From positions 3,596,001 through 3,660,000 of the forward strand of contig NZ_JACXSS010000001.1 of the NCBI RefSeq assembly GCF_014850955.1: DNA of 64,000 bases, given 5' to 3'. Origin of the DNA: Methylomonas albis (GTDB lineage Bacteria; Pseudomonadota; Gammaproteobacteria; Methylococcales; Methylomonadaceae). The notes under the pieces were generated by a model. The model did not search any database. It saw only the letters and a list, made by a program, of their open reading frames with translations, and had not been told where the DNA came from. Position 1 is the first letter of the stretch. Each line of letters starts with the position of its first letter. Shown piece after piece: positions 1 through 8,989 of the stretch. Position numbers and translations under genes: made by a program.

Positions 1-6
1 TAACCT

Positions 7-12
7 TATAAT
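7..12 (+). promoter_or_regulatory. Candidate -10 box of the ParA gene
   Basis: A perfect TATAAT lies 35 nt before the parA-like start codon. The matching -35 region would fall outside the window, so this rests on one hexamer. Confidence 0.35.
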
Positions 13-46
13 GCAGGCTTTTATTTTTTAGCAATCGAGGGCGATT

Positions 47-820
47 ATGCGCAGGGTGATTTTCAATCAGAAAGGCGGCGTGGGTAAATCTACCATTACC
101 TGCAACCTAGCAGCCATCAGCGCCGTGGAGGGTAAAAAAACCCTGGTGATCGATCTCGATGTGCAAGGCAACTCCACCCAGTATCTGCTGGGCAATAAGG
201 TTGCCGATTCCGACAAAACCATCGCCCACTTTTTCAAGGACAGCCTTGGGCTGGGCTTATTCGGCGGCGGCAAGGAAGGCTTGGACGGTTTGATTCACGA
301 AACCCCCTTCCCAAACCTGTATGTACTGCCGTCGCATACCGATCTGGAAGGTTTACAAAGCCGGCTGGAGTCGCGGCATAAAATCTACAAATTAAAAGAA
401 GCGCTGGAAAAACTGGAAGGTTTCGATCAAATCTACATCGACACCCCGCCTATCCTGAATTTTTACAGCCTGTCCGCCTTAATCGCTGCTGAAAAATGCC
501 TGATCCCGTTCGATTGCGACACCTTCGCCCGCGAAGCGCTGTACACGCTGATGCGCGCCATCGCTGAAGTCAAAGCCGATCATAACGATAGATTGGAAGT
601 AGAAGGCGTTATCGTCAACCAATATCAAAAACAGGCCAACCTGCCCCGGCAGCTGGTTGAGGAGCTGATAGCGGAGGGTTTGCCGGTACTGGAAACCAAG
701 ATTTCCACCTCGGTGAAAGTCCGCGAATCGCATAGCGATGCCCAGCCTTTGATTCACTATGCACCGACGCACAAACTGACCGAAGAATACCGGGCCTTGC
801 ATTTGGAAATTCACAAATAA
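47..820 (+). CDS. ParA/MinD-family partitioning ATPase
   Basis: This 257-residue protein is a ParA-type P-loop ATPase, which positions DNA or protein cargo by ATP-dependent surface gradients. The deviant Walker A (KGGVGKST) lies at residues 9-16, the switch region DLDVQGNST follows near residue 37, and a Walker B-like IYIDTPP lies near residue 130. Length is normal for a short ParA without an N-terminal HTH. The ATG follows a GAGGG ribosome site by 5 nt. No parB is adjacent and the next genes face the other way, so it looks like an orphan ParA serving a non-chromosomal cargo. The family is clear; the cargo is unknown. Confidence 0.85.
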   Translation: MRRVIFNQKGGVGKSTITCNLAAISAVEGKKTLVIDLDVQGNSTQYLLGNKVADSDKTIAHFFKDSLGLGLFGGGKEGLDGLIHETPFPNLYVLPSHTDLEGLQSRLESRHKIYKLKEALEKLEGFDQIYIDTPPILNFYSLSALIAAEKCLIPFDCDTFAREALYTLMRAIAEVKADHNDRLEVEGVIVNQYQKQANLPRQLVEELIAEGLPVLETKISTSVKVRESHSDAQPLIHYAPTHKLTEEYRALHLEIHK

Positions 821-841
821 CAGTTACAGGCCTACCCACAT

Positions 842-869
842 AAAAAAGCCGGCAATGCCGGCTTTTTTG
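842..869 (+). terminator. Rho-independent terminator after the ParA gene
   Basis: A GCCGGC-AAT-GCCGGC stem is flanked by A6 and T6, so it could stop transcription from both sides. It sits 22 nt after the parA-like stop codon. Confidence 0.85.
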
Positions 870-910
870 TTTTTCAGAGAGCTACAAAGCAGTGCGCTAC
901 TGCTAAGTGC

Positions 911-1267
911 TTACCCAATTAACTCCATCATCGTTTTTTCAACCCTAAGGTTCAATCGACAAAATGCCTTGTGCAGCACTTCCCAACCTTCGAAAGAAAC
1001 TATCACCCAATTATCGGTTTTGCGATCCCACTCCGTATCCAATAAGGCACCTAGTTGCACTAAATGTTTAAATGTCTCATCGGAAGGGGCATTGATATGA
1101 GCCAAGGCAGCCTCGAGCTGACTTGGCGGTATCAATCGAGCCGCAGGCTGATTGTTACCAGCATGCTGATTCGTATACATCAGATAACCCGGGTTAAGGT
1201 TCAGTTTGTGCAAATCGGTACAGTAAGCATCAAAATCTTGAAGCGGGAACTGCAAAACATGGCTCAT
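911..1267 (-). CDS. Conserved hypothetical protein downstream of pyruvate kinase
   Basis: I do not recognise this 118-residue protein. It is soluble, has no signal peptide, and is probably cotranscribed with the pyruvate kinase-like gene that ends 21 nt upstream. The start chosen (position 1267, MSHVLQFPLQDF) follows AGGGAGTAAGGA; a longer reading from 1315 would overlap the upstream gene and lacks such a site. The protein contains an IPPSQLEAAL segment and a tail rich in charged residues. No catalytic motif is visible. Confidence 0.6.
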   Translation of the reverse strand: MSHVLQFPLQDFDAYCTDLHKLNLNPGYLMYTNQHAGNNQPAARLIPPSQLEAALAHINAPSDETFKHLVQLGALLDTEWDRKTDNWVIVSFEGWEVLHKAFCRLNLRVEKTMMELIG

Positions 1268-1287
1268 TTCCTTACTCCCTAATGGCG

Positions 1288-3222
1288 CTAAATAATTATG
1301 TCGGTCAAGATACACTCGTCTATCGAGGTTTGCTGGATCGTCAGGGTATGCGCCAGCCGTAGTTCGCGCAACATGGCACGCTTTTTGGCTTGATGCTGCT
1401 GCATGCGCCTGAGAATATCGTCCAACACTCGCACCGCGCTGAGCACATGCGGCCCCTTGTTAATCATCACGCACTCCGCCCTATCCCCCATTGCCGCATC
1501 GGTAATTTCAGCACGGGATGGCATCCCCTCCTTTGCGAGGGTTTCCAGAACCTGCGTCGCCCATATCACCGGTACATGGGCGGCTTCGCAAATCCATAAT
1601 ATTTCTTCCTGCACCTCGGCCAGACGCTCAAAACCGCATTCCACGGCCAAATCGCCGCGAGCAATCATCACTCCGCAACAAGGCGCTCGCATAGCGGCCA
1701 ACAACATGGCCGGCAAGTTTTCAAACGCCCGCCTGGTTTCAATTTTTAGCACGATCGCCGGCCGTCTATCCCCCAGACGCGCCATATGTTCATGCAGCAA
1801 CTCGACATCATGAGCACCATTGGCGAAAGACAATTCTACGACGTCAGCGTTTTCAACCACAAAAGCTAGATCATCGATATCCTTTGGAGTCAACGCACCG
1901 ACGCTGAGCCTACTCTCGGGCAGATTGATCCCCTTATCGCCTCTTAGTTTTTCGCCGCGCGAACGGACATGAGTGATTCTGACCAGAACTTGAGCTGCCT
2001 CAACTCTATCGATCACGCCACCAATCTTGCCATCGTCGAACCAGATCGGCTCCCCCGCTCTAACATCGTCAAAAACCTCCGGAATGGAGCAACCGATCAT
2101 GGCTGGCGTCAGCACCTGACCGCTACTGTCGTAAGTTGCCGGCCTACCAGGCGCAAGGTCACGAGTCAGAATCAATAAATCGCCCTGCTTTAGCAGAATG
2201 GCATTTTCCGCTTGCGGCAACACATTGATCGTCACTTCGCGATCATTGGAATGGGCCACCTTCCGCTCGTGCTGCAAAACGGTGCCAAGAACGATATAAG
2301 CGCTTTGATTCGCCTCCGCCCAGCAACCCTGCTCGGTAATGTCAACGACAGTAAGCATCCGCTTGGCGCCGCGAGCATCATTGAATTTCAGTTGTTCGCC
2401 CAGATATAAACGGGACAGCCATTCAGCCTGCAATAGCAAGGCGGCGTTAGCCAATGAAGGCGGAGCAGTTGGCTGGGACTCAGCTGTTAACCAGACACGC
2501 GCCGGCGCGGTGACCCGACCATGGTCGTCGTGAGTCGGACGAATTCGAAGTACCGCCAACCGAAGATCGAGAGGACCCGTGCGTAGCTTGGGGCCGGCCA
2601 AATCCATCACTACCCGGCAGGTTCTGCCCAAGGCGTGCTCGGCTTGCCGCAAATGAGCTATCATTTGCATCCACGCAGCAGAGTCATCATGGGCGCAATT
2701 GAGGCGCATACAATCCATACCTTGCTCAAGCAAGTTATGGATAAGCGAATAGTCTTCTGCCGCTTCGCTGGGCATCGTCACCATGATCCGCACGCCGCGA
2801 CCGTTTGCGGCCGCCCCCAACAAACAATGGGTATGATCGACAAGCAGCCGCTCGCCGGCAGCAAAATCCACCACTACCGACTCTTGGGTTGGCGGTATCC
2901 AGTCCTGTCCGGTTAAGCGATGCAAAACTTCCAAAACCGCATCAACGGTTGCCAGCACATGCGATTCGGCTCGCCCCAACGAAGACAACCCCAAGGCCGC
3001 CAGTTTTAATTGCAAAGGCCTTAGATCGCGGCGGCGCAGGGCAAGATAATGCAGGAGATTTCGAGCGCTATCCCGATTATTGACGTAAACCTGATCGACA
3101 CGTAGTTGGCACGCCGTGGTTTCGGCAACCATTTCCGCGCGAATGTCCATCAACTCTCTAAGGACGCCATCGACAACAGTATTTTGCAAATAAGTGTTTT
3201 TGTTGACAGGGTTCGTTGTCAA
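1288..3222 (-). CDS. Atypical pyruvate kinase-like protein with a long N-terminal extension
   Basis: The 644-residue protein carries the pyruvate kinase barrel, which converts phosphoenolpyruvate and ADP to pyruvate and ATP. Visible motifs are MDLAGPKLRTG (substrate loop), WFDDGKIGG, the catalytic-lysine stretch VLKIETRRAF and MIARGDLAVECG, followed by the WATQVLETL segment. It departs from the family in three ways. About 130 extra residues precede the barrel. The usual RxNxSHG motif reads MRLNCAHDD. The C-terminal allosteric domain seems missing, because the chain ends shortly after the barrel. It may be a divergent or regulatory isozyme. It precedes the small gene at 911-1267. Confidence 0.7.
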   Translation of the reverse strand: MTTNPVNKNTYLQNTVVDGVLRELMDIRAEMVAETTACQLRVDQVYVNNRDSARNLLHYLALRRRDLRPLQLKLAALGLSSLGRAESHVLATVDAVLEVLHRLTGQDWIPPTQESVVVDFAAGERLLVDHTHCLLGAAANGRGVRIMVTMPSEAAEDYSLIHNLLEQGMDCMRLNCAHDDSAAWMQMIAHLRQAEHALGRTCRVVMDLAGPKLRTGPLDLRLAVLRIRPTHDDHGRVTAPARVWLTAESQPTAPPSLANAALLLQAEWLSRLYLGEQLKFNDARGAKRMLTVVDITEQGCWAEANQSAYIVLGTVLQHERKVAHSNDREVTINVLPQAENAILLKQGDLLILTRDLAPGRPATYDSSGQVLTPAMIGCSIPEVFDDVRAGEPIWFDDGKIGGVIDRVEAAQVLVRITHVRSRGEKLRGDKGINLPESRLSVGALTPKDIDDLAFVVENADVVELSFANGAHDVELLHEHMARLGDRRPAIVLKIETRRAFENLPAMLLAAMRAPCCGVMIARGDLAVECGFERLAEVQEEILWICEAAHVPVIWATQVLETLAKEGMPSRAEITDAAMGDRAECVMINKGPHVLSAVRVLDDILRRMQQHQAKKRAMLRELRLAHTLTIQQTSIDECILTDIII

Positions 3223-3261
3223 AGATTGCCTCTAAAACCAAGCTGGCGCATTTCCAGTCAA

Positions 3262-4005
3262 TCAGTTTGGATTGTTACTGTTGTTAGCAAGCATCGCCAA
3301 ACCGCCATGCCGCACGTCAATACCGTCCAGCATGAAAATCGCATGCTCCGCGATGTTCCGGCAATGCTCGCCGCAACGCTCCAAGGCTTTCATCATTTGC
3401 ATAATATCCAGAGCCCTACGGATCATGCGTGAATCGTGTAACACCAAGGCTAATTGGTGTTTAATGCCTTCCTGCAATTCCGATTCGCAATCCCGGTCAC
3501 ACTGCAACAGCGCATAGGCTTGCATGGAATCGCGACTTTCGAAAACCACCATTAATTTATCCAGAATCAACTTAATGAATCCGCCGATTTTGACGATGTC
3601 GGTTAACAGCTTTTGATTGGGGTCGCTGGTATTCGGATCGAACAACACCGTAATCAACTTGGCGAAATCGACAATCTCTAAACCAATCTTTTCCAACTCC
3701 ACCGCGATTTTTGAAGTGGTAATCACATAGCGCAGATCATTTGCCACCGGACAATGCCGGGCAATGATGCTCAACACTTCGCCATCAATTTTGCTTTCGA
3801 AATGCTTGACCTTTTTATGCCGCGAAATCACTTTTTGCGCCAGTTCGGCATCACCATAGTCCAGCGCCTGCATGGCCTGCTCCAGCTGATAAACCAAAAG
3901 GTCCGTCATATCCAGCATCAAACTATGCATATGCCCCAACTCGGTGTCATAGATATGCAAGGTATGTACATTATTTACAGTGTCTATTTGATTCGTCATC
4001 GGCAA
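3262..4005 (-). CDS. phoU: Phosphate signalling protein PhoU
   Basis: This 247-residue protein is a two-repeat, all-helical PhoU, which links the phosphate transporter to the PhoR/PhoB two-component system and represses the Pho regulon when phosphate is plentiful. The repeats start near residues 25 and 130; metal-binding signatures such as EKIGLEIVDFAKL and ERCGEHCRNIAEH are visible. The start may be Met1 or Met3. It stands alone, without pstSCAB in the window, and is preceded by a Pho-box-like direct repeat. A DUF47 PhoU-like protein with Pit lies 25 kb away. Confidence 0.9.
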   Translation of the reverse strand: MPMTNQIDTVNNVHTLHIYDTELGHMHSLMLDMTDLLVYQLEQAMQALDYGDAELAQKVISRHKKVKHFESKIDGEVLSIIARHCPVANDLRYVITTSKIAVELEKIGLEIVDFAKLITVLFDPNTSDPNQKLLTDIVKIGGFIKLILDKLMVVFESRDSMQAYALLQCDRDCESELQEGIKHQLALVLHDSRMIRRALDIMQMMKALERCGEHCRNIAEHAIFMLDGIDVRHGGLAMLANNSNNPN

Positions 4006-4057
4006 TTCTCACGCTTGTTTAGCCTGGGCTCGGCAATAGCAAAACCTTAGAACAAGT

Positions 4058-4078
4058 AAGTGACAGGAATGTGACAAA
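4058..4078 (-). promoter_or_regulatory. Candidate Pho box upstream of phoU
   Basis: Read on the minus strand there are two TGTCAC half-sites exactly 11 nt apart (GTGACA at 4060 and 4071 on the plus strand), as in the PhoB consensus CTGTCAT-N4-CTGTCAT. The site is 55-70 nt upstream of the phoU start, a plausible activator position. Confidence 0.6.
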
Positions 4079-4298
4079 TTTATGTAAACACGCAAAACTT
4101 GGCGCGTTAGCCATTGTTTTGAAAACAAATATTTATAAGAACACCCAAAAAGATACCGTCTCCGCCCTACCAAAGACTCCCGAAAAAACTGTTGCACACA
4201 TTCGTCCGCAGAAAAATGACGAGCATGCGCTGTCATGCTGCTGTCATAAACGCAGACAAGAATAGCCTTCGTCCGATACCAATATTTGGCGTTTGCTT

Positions 4299-5093
4299 AT
4301 GAATACCTCTTTTTATCGAACCATCTGGATTTCCGACCTGCACATTGGCTCGACCCAATGCCAGGCCGATGCCCTGCTGGATTTTTTGAAACATAACGAC
4401 AGCGAAAAGCTGTATCTGGTCGGCGACATCATCGACTTTTGGGCCTTGTCCAAAAAAATGTATTGGCCGCGCGATCACAACACCATCATTCAAAAAATCT
4501 TGCGTAAAGCCCGACACGGTACGCAAATCATCTATATACCCGGCAACCACGACGAAAACGTCCGCGATTACGACGATTACATATTCGGCGACATCGTCGT
4601 CAAAAATTCGGATATTCATACTACGGTAAAGGGCAAACGCTTCCTGATCGTGCATGGCGACGAATACGACACCATCGCCAAACATCATCAGTGGCTGGCG
4701 AAGATCGGCAGCCTGGGTTACGACTGGCTAATCGAAATCAACCGATTCCTGCGGCTATTTAGACGGCTGTTCGGCAGGCAATCGCATTTTTCGCTGGCCG
4801 CCTTCGTTAAATTCAAAGTCAAGAATGTGGTGCAATTTATTTCCGATTACGAAGAAAGCATTGTCCGCACCCTAAAAAACGAAGGCCTGGACGGCGTGAT
4901 CTGCGGGCATATCCACCATGCCGAAATCAAGGAAATAGAGGGATTCCTGTACGTCAATACCGGCGATTTCGTGGAAAGTTGTACAGCTATCGTTGAGCAT
5001 CAGGACGGCAGACTGGAATTAATCCACTGGCTGGCACAAGAAACGCCGCTACTGGAACAGCAGCATGACGGAGAATTGCCGTATCTTGGTTAA
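4299..5093 (+). CDS. LpxH-like calcineurin phosphoesterase (UDP-2,3-diacylglucosamine diphosphatase family)
   Basis: This is a 264-residue metallophosphoesterase with the full set of metal ligands: SDLHIG near the start, GDIIDFW, GNHDE, HGDEYD and GHIHHA. The family hydrolyses phosphodiester or pyrophosphate bonds using two metal ions; the LpxH branch acts on a lipid A precursor at the inner membrane face. The middle region (RFLRLFRRLFGRQ) is basic and amphipathic, as expected for a membrane-surface enzyme. I chose ATG 4299 over an in-frame TTG two codons earlier. The protein is longer than E. coli LpxH (about 240), so the exact substrate is inferred only. Confidence 0.75.
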   Translation: MNTSFYRTIWISDLHIGSTQCQADALLDFLKHNDSEKLYLVGDIIDFWALSKKMYWPRDHNTIIQKILRKARHGTQIIYIPGNHDENVRDYDDYIFGDIVVKNSDIHTTVKGKRFLIVHGDEYDTIAKHHQWLAKIGSLGYDWLIEINRFLRLFRRLFGRQSHFSLAAFVKFKVKNVVQFISDYEESIVRTLKNEGLDGVICGHIHHAEIKEIEGFLYVNTGDFVESCTAIVEHQDGRLELIHWLAQETPLLEQQHDGELPYLG

Positions 5094-5154
5094 ACCGCCG
5101 TCCGGTAAATTGCTAAACCCCTGGCACGACCGGCCCGGCCGCCTTTGTATTACA

Positions 5155-5183
5155 TGTCACCAAAACTTCCGCAAACCGTCACG
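5155..5183 (+). promoter_or_regulatory. Possible Pho-type repeat upstream of the secreted nuclease
   Basis: Two GTCAC pentamers start at 5156 and 5178, which is 22 nt or two 11-nt repeats apart, with a weaker TTCCG at the middle phase. The site lies about 180 nt before the nuclease start. It is weaker than the sites near phoU and at 14.7 kb. The remaining 5094-5361 stretch holds no other recognisable feature. Confidence 0.3.
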
Positions 5184-5361
5184 GTATCTTAACCCTCCCT
5201 CCCGCGTTATCCCGGAAAATACGACCGGGCTTGCAGAATTTTGGAAACTATCCCGCGACGCGCTCACCGCCCGCCTCTTGGGCCGAGCAGCGTGAATATC
5301 TGCGAGTCAGCTCAGGCACTAAGCCTGTTTACTGATTTTTAAGCACAGAGACAATCCGACC

Positions 5362-7884
5362 ATGATCGCAAAAAACATGCGCAGCTTTCCGCTGCTGGCG
5401 GCAGTGAGCACCCTCGGTTTCTTCGGTAACGCCCAGGCTGCCACGCCGGTTTTCATCAACGAAATTCATTACGACAACAGCGGCACCGATTCCGGCGAAG
5501 CCATCGAAATTGCCGGACCGGCCGGCACCAACCTCAGCGGTTGGTCGCTGGTGCTGTATAACGGCAACGGCGGCGCCAGCTATAACACGAAAGCGCTGAG
5601 CGGTGTGATTGCTGATCAATCCGGCACTGGCTTCGGTACGCTGAGCTTCAGCTATCCAACCGACGGCATCCAGAACGGTGCGCCGGATGGCATGGCCTTA
5701 GTCAACGGCAGCACCGTTGTGCAATTTTTAAGCTACGAAGGCAGCTTTACTGCTGTCGGCGGCCCCGCCGCCGGTAAAGTGGGGGTAGACATTGGTGTCA
5801 GCGAATCCAGTGTTCCCGTAGGCCAGTCGCTGCAATTGAAAGGCACCGGCAGCAGCTATGAAGATTTTACATGGGCTGCGGCATCGGCCAATACGTTCGG
5901 CTCAAGCAATACCGGGCAAACTTTCGGCGGCAGCACGCCGCCTCCGCCCACCTCGCAATGCGGCCAACCCGCCACGTTAATCAGCGCCATCCAGGGTAGC
6001 GCCGGCGTCAGTCCACTAAATGGCAGCGTACAACACGTCGAAGCCGTGGTCAGCGCCGACTTCCAAGACAGCAGCAATCTGAGCGGCTTTTTCGTCCAAC
6101 AAGGCAGCGATTCTGATAATAACCCGGCTACATCTGAAGGTCTGTTCGTGGTTTCCAACATCCCGGTCAATGCCGGCGATAAGGTGCATATCATAGGTAC
6201 CGTTGCCGAACCTTTCGGCATGACCCGCCTGGAAAGTATCAGTTCGGTTGAAGTCTGCTCCAGCAGCAACGCCTTGCCGGCGGCGGCGGAAGTCAGCCTG
6301 CCCTTCGATAGCGCCGGCAATGATCCGGAACGTTGGGAAGGCATGCTGGTGCAGTTGCCGCAGACCCTGTCGGTCACCGAGAATTACAACCTGGCCCGTT
6401 ACGGCGAATTCCTGCTGTCTTCCGGCGGCCGGCTATTGACACCCACCCAAGTCGCCGCGCCCGGCCAGGCCGCCAACGATGTGGCCGCGCAAAACCTGCT
6501 AAACCAATTGCTGGTGGACGACGGCTCCAATACCCAAAATCCGGACCCGGTGATTTATCCGCAACCGACCGGCCTGAGCGCCACCACGCCATTACGTAGC
6601 GGCGATGCGGTGGTGGGAGCTACCGGCGTGCTGGCTTACGATTTTGGCGTCTACCGCCTGCAACCGACCCAACCTCTGACCTTTGTTGCCGCCAACGCGC
6701 GCGGCCCGGTTCCGGCCCTGTCCGCCTTAGGTTCGTTGAAAATCGCCAGCTTCAACGTATTAAATTACTTTAATGGTAACGGCGTCGGCGGCGGTTTCCC
6801 GACTGCGCGCGGCGCCAATACGCTAGCCGAATTCAACCGCCAGCGCGACAAAATCATTCCTGCCATCCACGCCTTGAACGCCGATGTGGTGGGCTTGATG
6901 GAAATCGAAAACGACGGTTACGGCAGTACCAGCGCCATTGCCGATCTGGTCAACGGCCTGAATCAACTGGCCGGCGCCGGCACTTACGCTTTCATCAATC
7001 CTGGTTTAAGCAAAGTCGGTAGCGACGAAATCGCGGTCGGCATCCTTTATAAGCCGGCGAAAGTGTCGGTGGTCGGCAATGTGGCGATTCTGGATTCCTC
7101 GATCAATCCGCAGTTTATCGACACCAAAAACCGCCCCACCCTCGCCCAAACCTTCCTGGACAAAGCCTCCAACAAATTGCTGACGGTAGCGGTTAACCAT
7201 CTGAAATCCAAAGGCTCGGACTGCGTTGATGTCAACGACCCCGACACCGGCGACGGCCAAGGCAATTGCAACCAAACCCGCACGGCTGCCGCCCAAGCCT
7301 TGGCTAGCTGGCTGGCCGGCGATCCTACCCACAACGGTGCCAGCAATGCGCTGATCATAGGCGACCTGAACAGCTATGCCCAGGAAGATCCGATTAGCAC
7401 CCTGAAAAACGCCGGCTATCAAAACCTGCTGGAGACTTTCGTCGGCAATCAGGTGGCTTACAGCTATGTGTTCGACGGCGCGGCCGGTTATCTGGATCAC
7501 GGCCTAGCCAACACCAGCCTAGCACCGCAAGTCAAAGCCGCCGGCGAATGGCACATCAACGCCGACGAACCGCGCGCGCTGGATTACAACACCGAGTTTA
7601 AAACCGCCGGCCAAATCAGCAGTTTTTACGCGGCGGACGCTTATCGTTCATCCGACCACGATCCGCTGTTGATCAAATTGTTCGTACCGGGGGATCTGGA
7701 TAACGACGGCGATGTGGATGCCAGCGACGCCAATCTAATCAAGGCGCAAGTCGGTAAATGCAGCGGCAAAGTTGGTTTTAACCGGGAAGCGGATTATGAC
7801 GCGACTGGTTGTGTGACTTACGCCGATTATCGGATCTGGTACGGCTATTACAACAGCTATACCGCTTCAGCTAGCGCTCAATAA
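5362..7884 (+). CDS. Secreted ExeM/NucH-type endonuclease with a dockerin-like tail
   Basis: The 840-residue protein starts with a signal peptide ending near NAQA-ATP. A lamin-tail-like domain (VFINEIHYDNSG) fills roughly residues 27-190. A middle OB-like region and an endonuclease/exonuclease/phosphatase domain follow, starting at LKIASFNVLNYF and including LMEIENDGYG, NHLKSKGSDC, IIGDLNSYAQEDP and SSDHDPLLIKL. Together these match extracellular ExeM-type DNases, which degrade DNA outside the cell for nutrients or biofilm turnover. The C-terminus DLDNDGDVDASDANLI, then DYDATGCVTYADY, forms two calcium-loop dockerin-like repeats. The neighbour at 7949 looks like a cohesin partner. Confidence 0.85.
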   Translation: MIAKNMRSFPLLAAVSTLGFFGNAQAATPVFINEIHYDNSGTDSGEAIEIAGPAGTNLSGWSLVLYNGNGGASYNTKALSGVIADQSGTGFGTLSFSYPTDGIQNGAPDGMALVNGSTVVQFLSYEGSFTAVGGPAAGKVGVDIGVSESSVPVGQSLQLKGTGSSYEDFTWAAASANTFGSSNTGQTFGGSTPPPPTSQCGQPATLISAIQGSAGVSPLNGSVQHVEAVVSADFQDSSNLSGFFVQQGSDSDNNPATSEGLFVVSNIPVNAGDKVHIIGTVAEPFGMTRLESISSVEVCSSSNALPAAAEVSLPFDSAGNDPERWEGMLVQLPQTLSVTENYNLARYGEFLLSSGGRLLTPTQVAAPGQAANDVAAQNLLNQLLVDDGSNTQNPDPVIYPQPTGLSATTPLRSGDAVVGATGVLAYDFGVYRLQPTQPLTFVAANARGPVPALSALGSLKIASFNVLNYFNGNGVGGGFPTARGANTLAEFNRQRDKIIPAIHALNADVVGLMEIENDGYGSTSAIADLVNGLNQLAGAGTYAFINPGLSKVGSDEIAVGILYKPAKVSVVGNVAILDSSINPQFIDTKNRPTLAQTFLDKASNKLLTVAVNHLKSKGSDCVDVNDPDTGDGQGNCNQTRTAAAQALASWLAGDPTHNGASNALIIGDLNSYAQEDPISTLKNAGYQNLLETFVGNQVAYSYVFDGAAGYLDHGLANTSLAPQVKAAGEWHINADEPRALDYNTEFKTAGQISSFYAADAYRSSDHDPLLIKLFVPGDLDNDGDVDASDANLIKAQVGKCSGKVGFNREADYDATGCVTYADYRIWYGYYNSYTASASAQ

Positions 7885-7948
7885 CCCGGATGGCCACCGA
7901 CAACCCCTTTGCCGGTGGCCTTGGATACATTATTTTTAGGATGACAAT

Positions 7949-8530
7949 ATGAAAAACTTGATTTGTGCTATAGCGTTATGCAGCGTCAGCTTGCTGTTGA
8001 CTGCCACCAATTGCCGGGCAGCGACCATCTCCTTCAGCCTGGAAACGACCACCAATAATATCCACGTTGGCGATGTTTTCGATATCGATGTGGTCGCGCA
8101 CGATCTGTTCACGGGCGACAACACCGATGAGTTATTGGCTTTTGGCTTAAATGCCACCAGCTCGATTGCCGGCCTATTGGAATTTCAGGGCAGTTCCATC
8201 AATCCACTATTTTCCGACGATAGCTTGTTGGTTAATCTGCATGCGGCCGGCTCGGCGTTTCCCGGCATAGCCAGCGATCCATCGACAGCGCAGTCATTCA
8301 ATCTGGCGACGTTGCATTTTAAAGCCCTGGCTGCCGGCCAGGTTTCGCTGGCTATCGCTGCCGATTTGTCCGACTTCAATCAAGGTTTGATATTTTTGAA
8401 CCAAGGCCCGATGGGGATTAATGCCAGTCGTGGGTTTGATATTACCGCCGTGCCGGTGCCGGCCACTTTATGGTTGTTTGTTAGTGGGGTGGTGGTGAGT
8501 TTTGGGGGGATGCGGCGGAAGCGCGGCTAA
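7949..8530 (+). CDS. Cohesin-like PEP-CTERM (VPLPA type) surface protein
   Basis: This 193-residue exported protein has a signal peptide (cleavage near NCRA-ATI) and a beta-rich body with cohesin hallmarks: a strand containing HVGDVFDIDVVAHDL, and later FNLATLHFKALAAGQVSL. It ends in a sorting tail, VPVPATLWLF followed by a hydrophobic helix and RRKRG, recognised by exosortase/archaeosortase-type enzymes. The sorting enzyme itself is not in the window. The gene lies 64 nt after the dockerin-tailed nuclease, suggesting that the two products dock. The cohesin assignment is by pattern only. Confidence 0.7.
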   Translation: MKNLICAIALCSVSLLLTATNCRAATISFSLETTTNNIHVGDVFDIDVVAHDLFTGDNTDELLAFGLNATSSIAGLLEFQGSSINPLFSDDSLLVNLHAAGSAFPGIASDPSTAQSFNLATLHFKALAAGQVSLAIAADLSDFNQGLIFLNQGPMGINASRGFDITAVPVPATLWLFVSGVVVSFGGMRRKRG

Positions 8531-8555
8531 ATTTGTTCACCCCCTTTCGAGGACT

Positions 8556-8860
8556 GAGAATTCGGTATCGCTAGCGCGACGGCTTTTTCTAACGTCGGTT
8601 CGCGGACCGACAACCGCGATACTTTCTTTTGCTTGGCCAAAAGAAAGTATCCAAAGAAAAGGCCACTCGACATTCCGCCTTAATCCTGCGCGTCTTGCTT
8701 TTGCCGAGGGTTTTCGGAAGGGCCATCCTTGGCCCTCCGAAAACGAGCGGCATCCTTGCCGCTCCCCTGCGGGCTATTCTCGCCAAAAACTGCGATGCTC
8801 GGGACGGAATAACGGGAGAAAACCGCTCCCGAAATCAAGTGGAAAATCAAAAAACGTAGG
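8556..8860 (+). repeat. Dispersed hairpin repeat, copy A
   Basis: At the core is a perfect 13-bp stem (GATACTTTCTTTT at 8618-8630 with its complement at 8639-8651, 8-nt loop). CAAAGAAAAGG follows, then a GC-rich segment with smaller inverted repeats (CATCCTTGCCGCTCCCCTGC near 8750). Copy B at 13.93-14.17 kb has the same parts in reverse order. Short open frames through it give peptides with QKKVSKEKA that I treat as spurious translations of the repeat. Confidence 0.7.
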
Positions 8861-8861
8861 G

Positions 8862-8938
8862 TGGGCAACGCTTTTCTGCCCACCGTTAGCGGTAATAATT
8901 TAATGCCGCGTGGGCACAAAAACCGTGCCCACCCTTGT
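8862..8938 (+). repeat. Pair of GTGGGCA/TGCCCAC hairpins
   Basis: Two adjacent hairpins are built from the same word: GGTGGGCA...TGCCCACC, then GTGGGCAC...GTGCCCAC. They look like an intergenic palindromic repeat unit. They lie between repeat copy A and the IS110 left region. Confidence 0.55.
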
Positions 8939-8989
8939 ATGATGAATTTTAACAACCGATAGCGCAGAAAAACCGATTAAGCTGTCATC

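Noticed and set aside
8618-8651. Strong GATACTTTCTTTT hairpin as an ordinary terminator of the PEP-CTERM gene
   Set aside because: The same hairpin with its flanks recurs inverted at 14108-14141, so it belongs to a dispersed repeat; it may still stop transcription.
8502-8955. Several open frames of 65-133 codons around the first hairpin repeat
   Set aside because: They overlap each other on both strands and encode the repeat-derived QKKVSKEKA-type peptides; no ribosome site fits.
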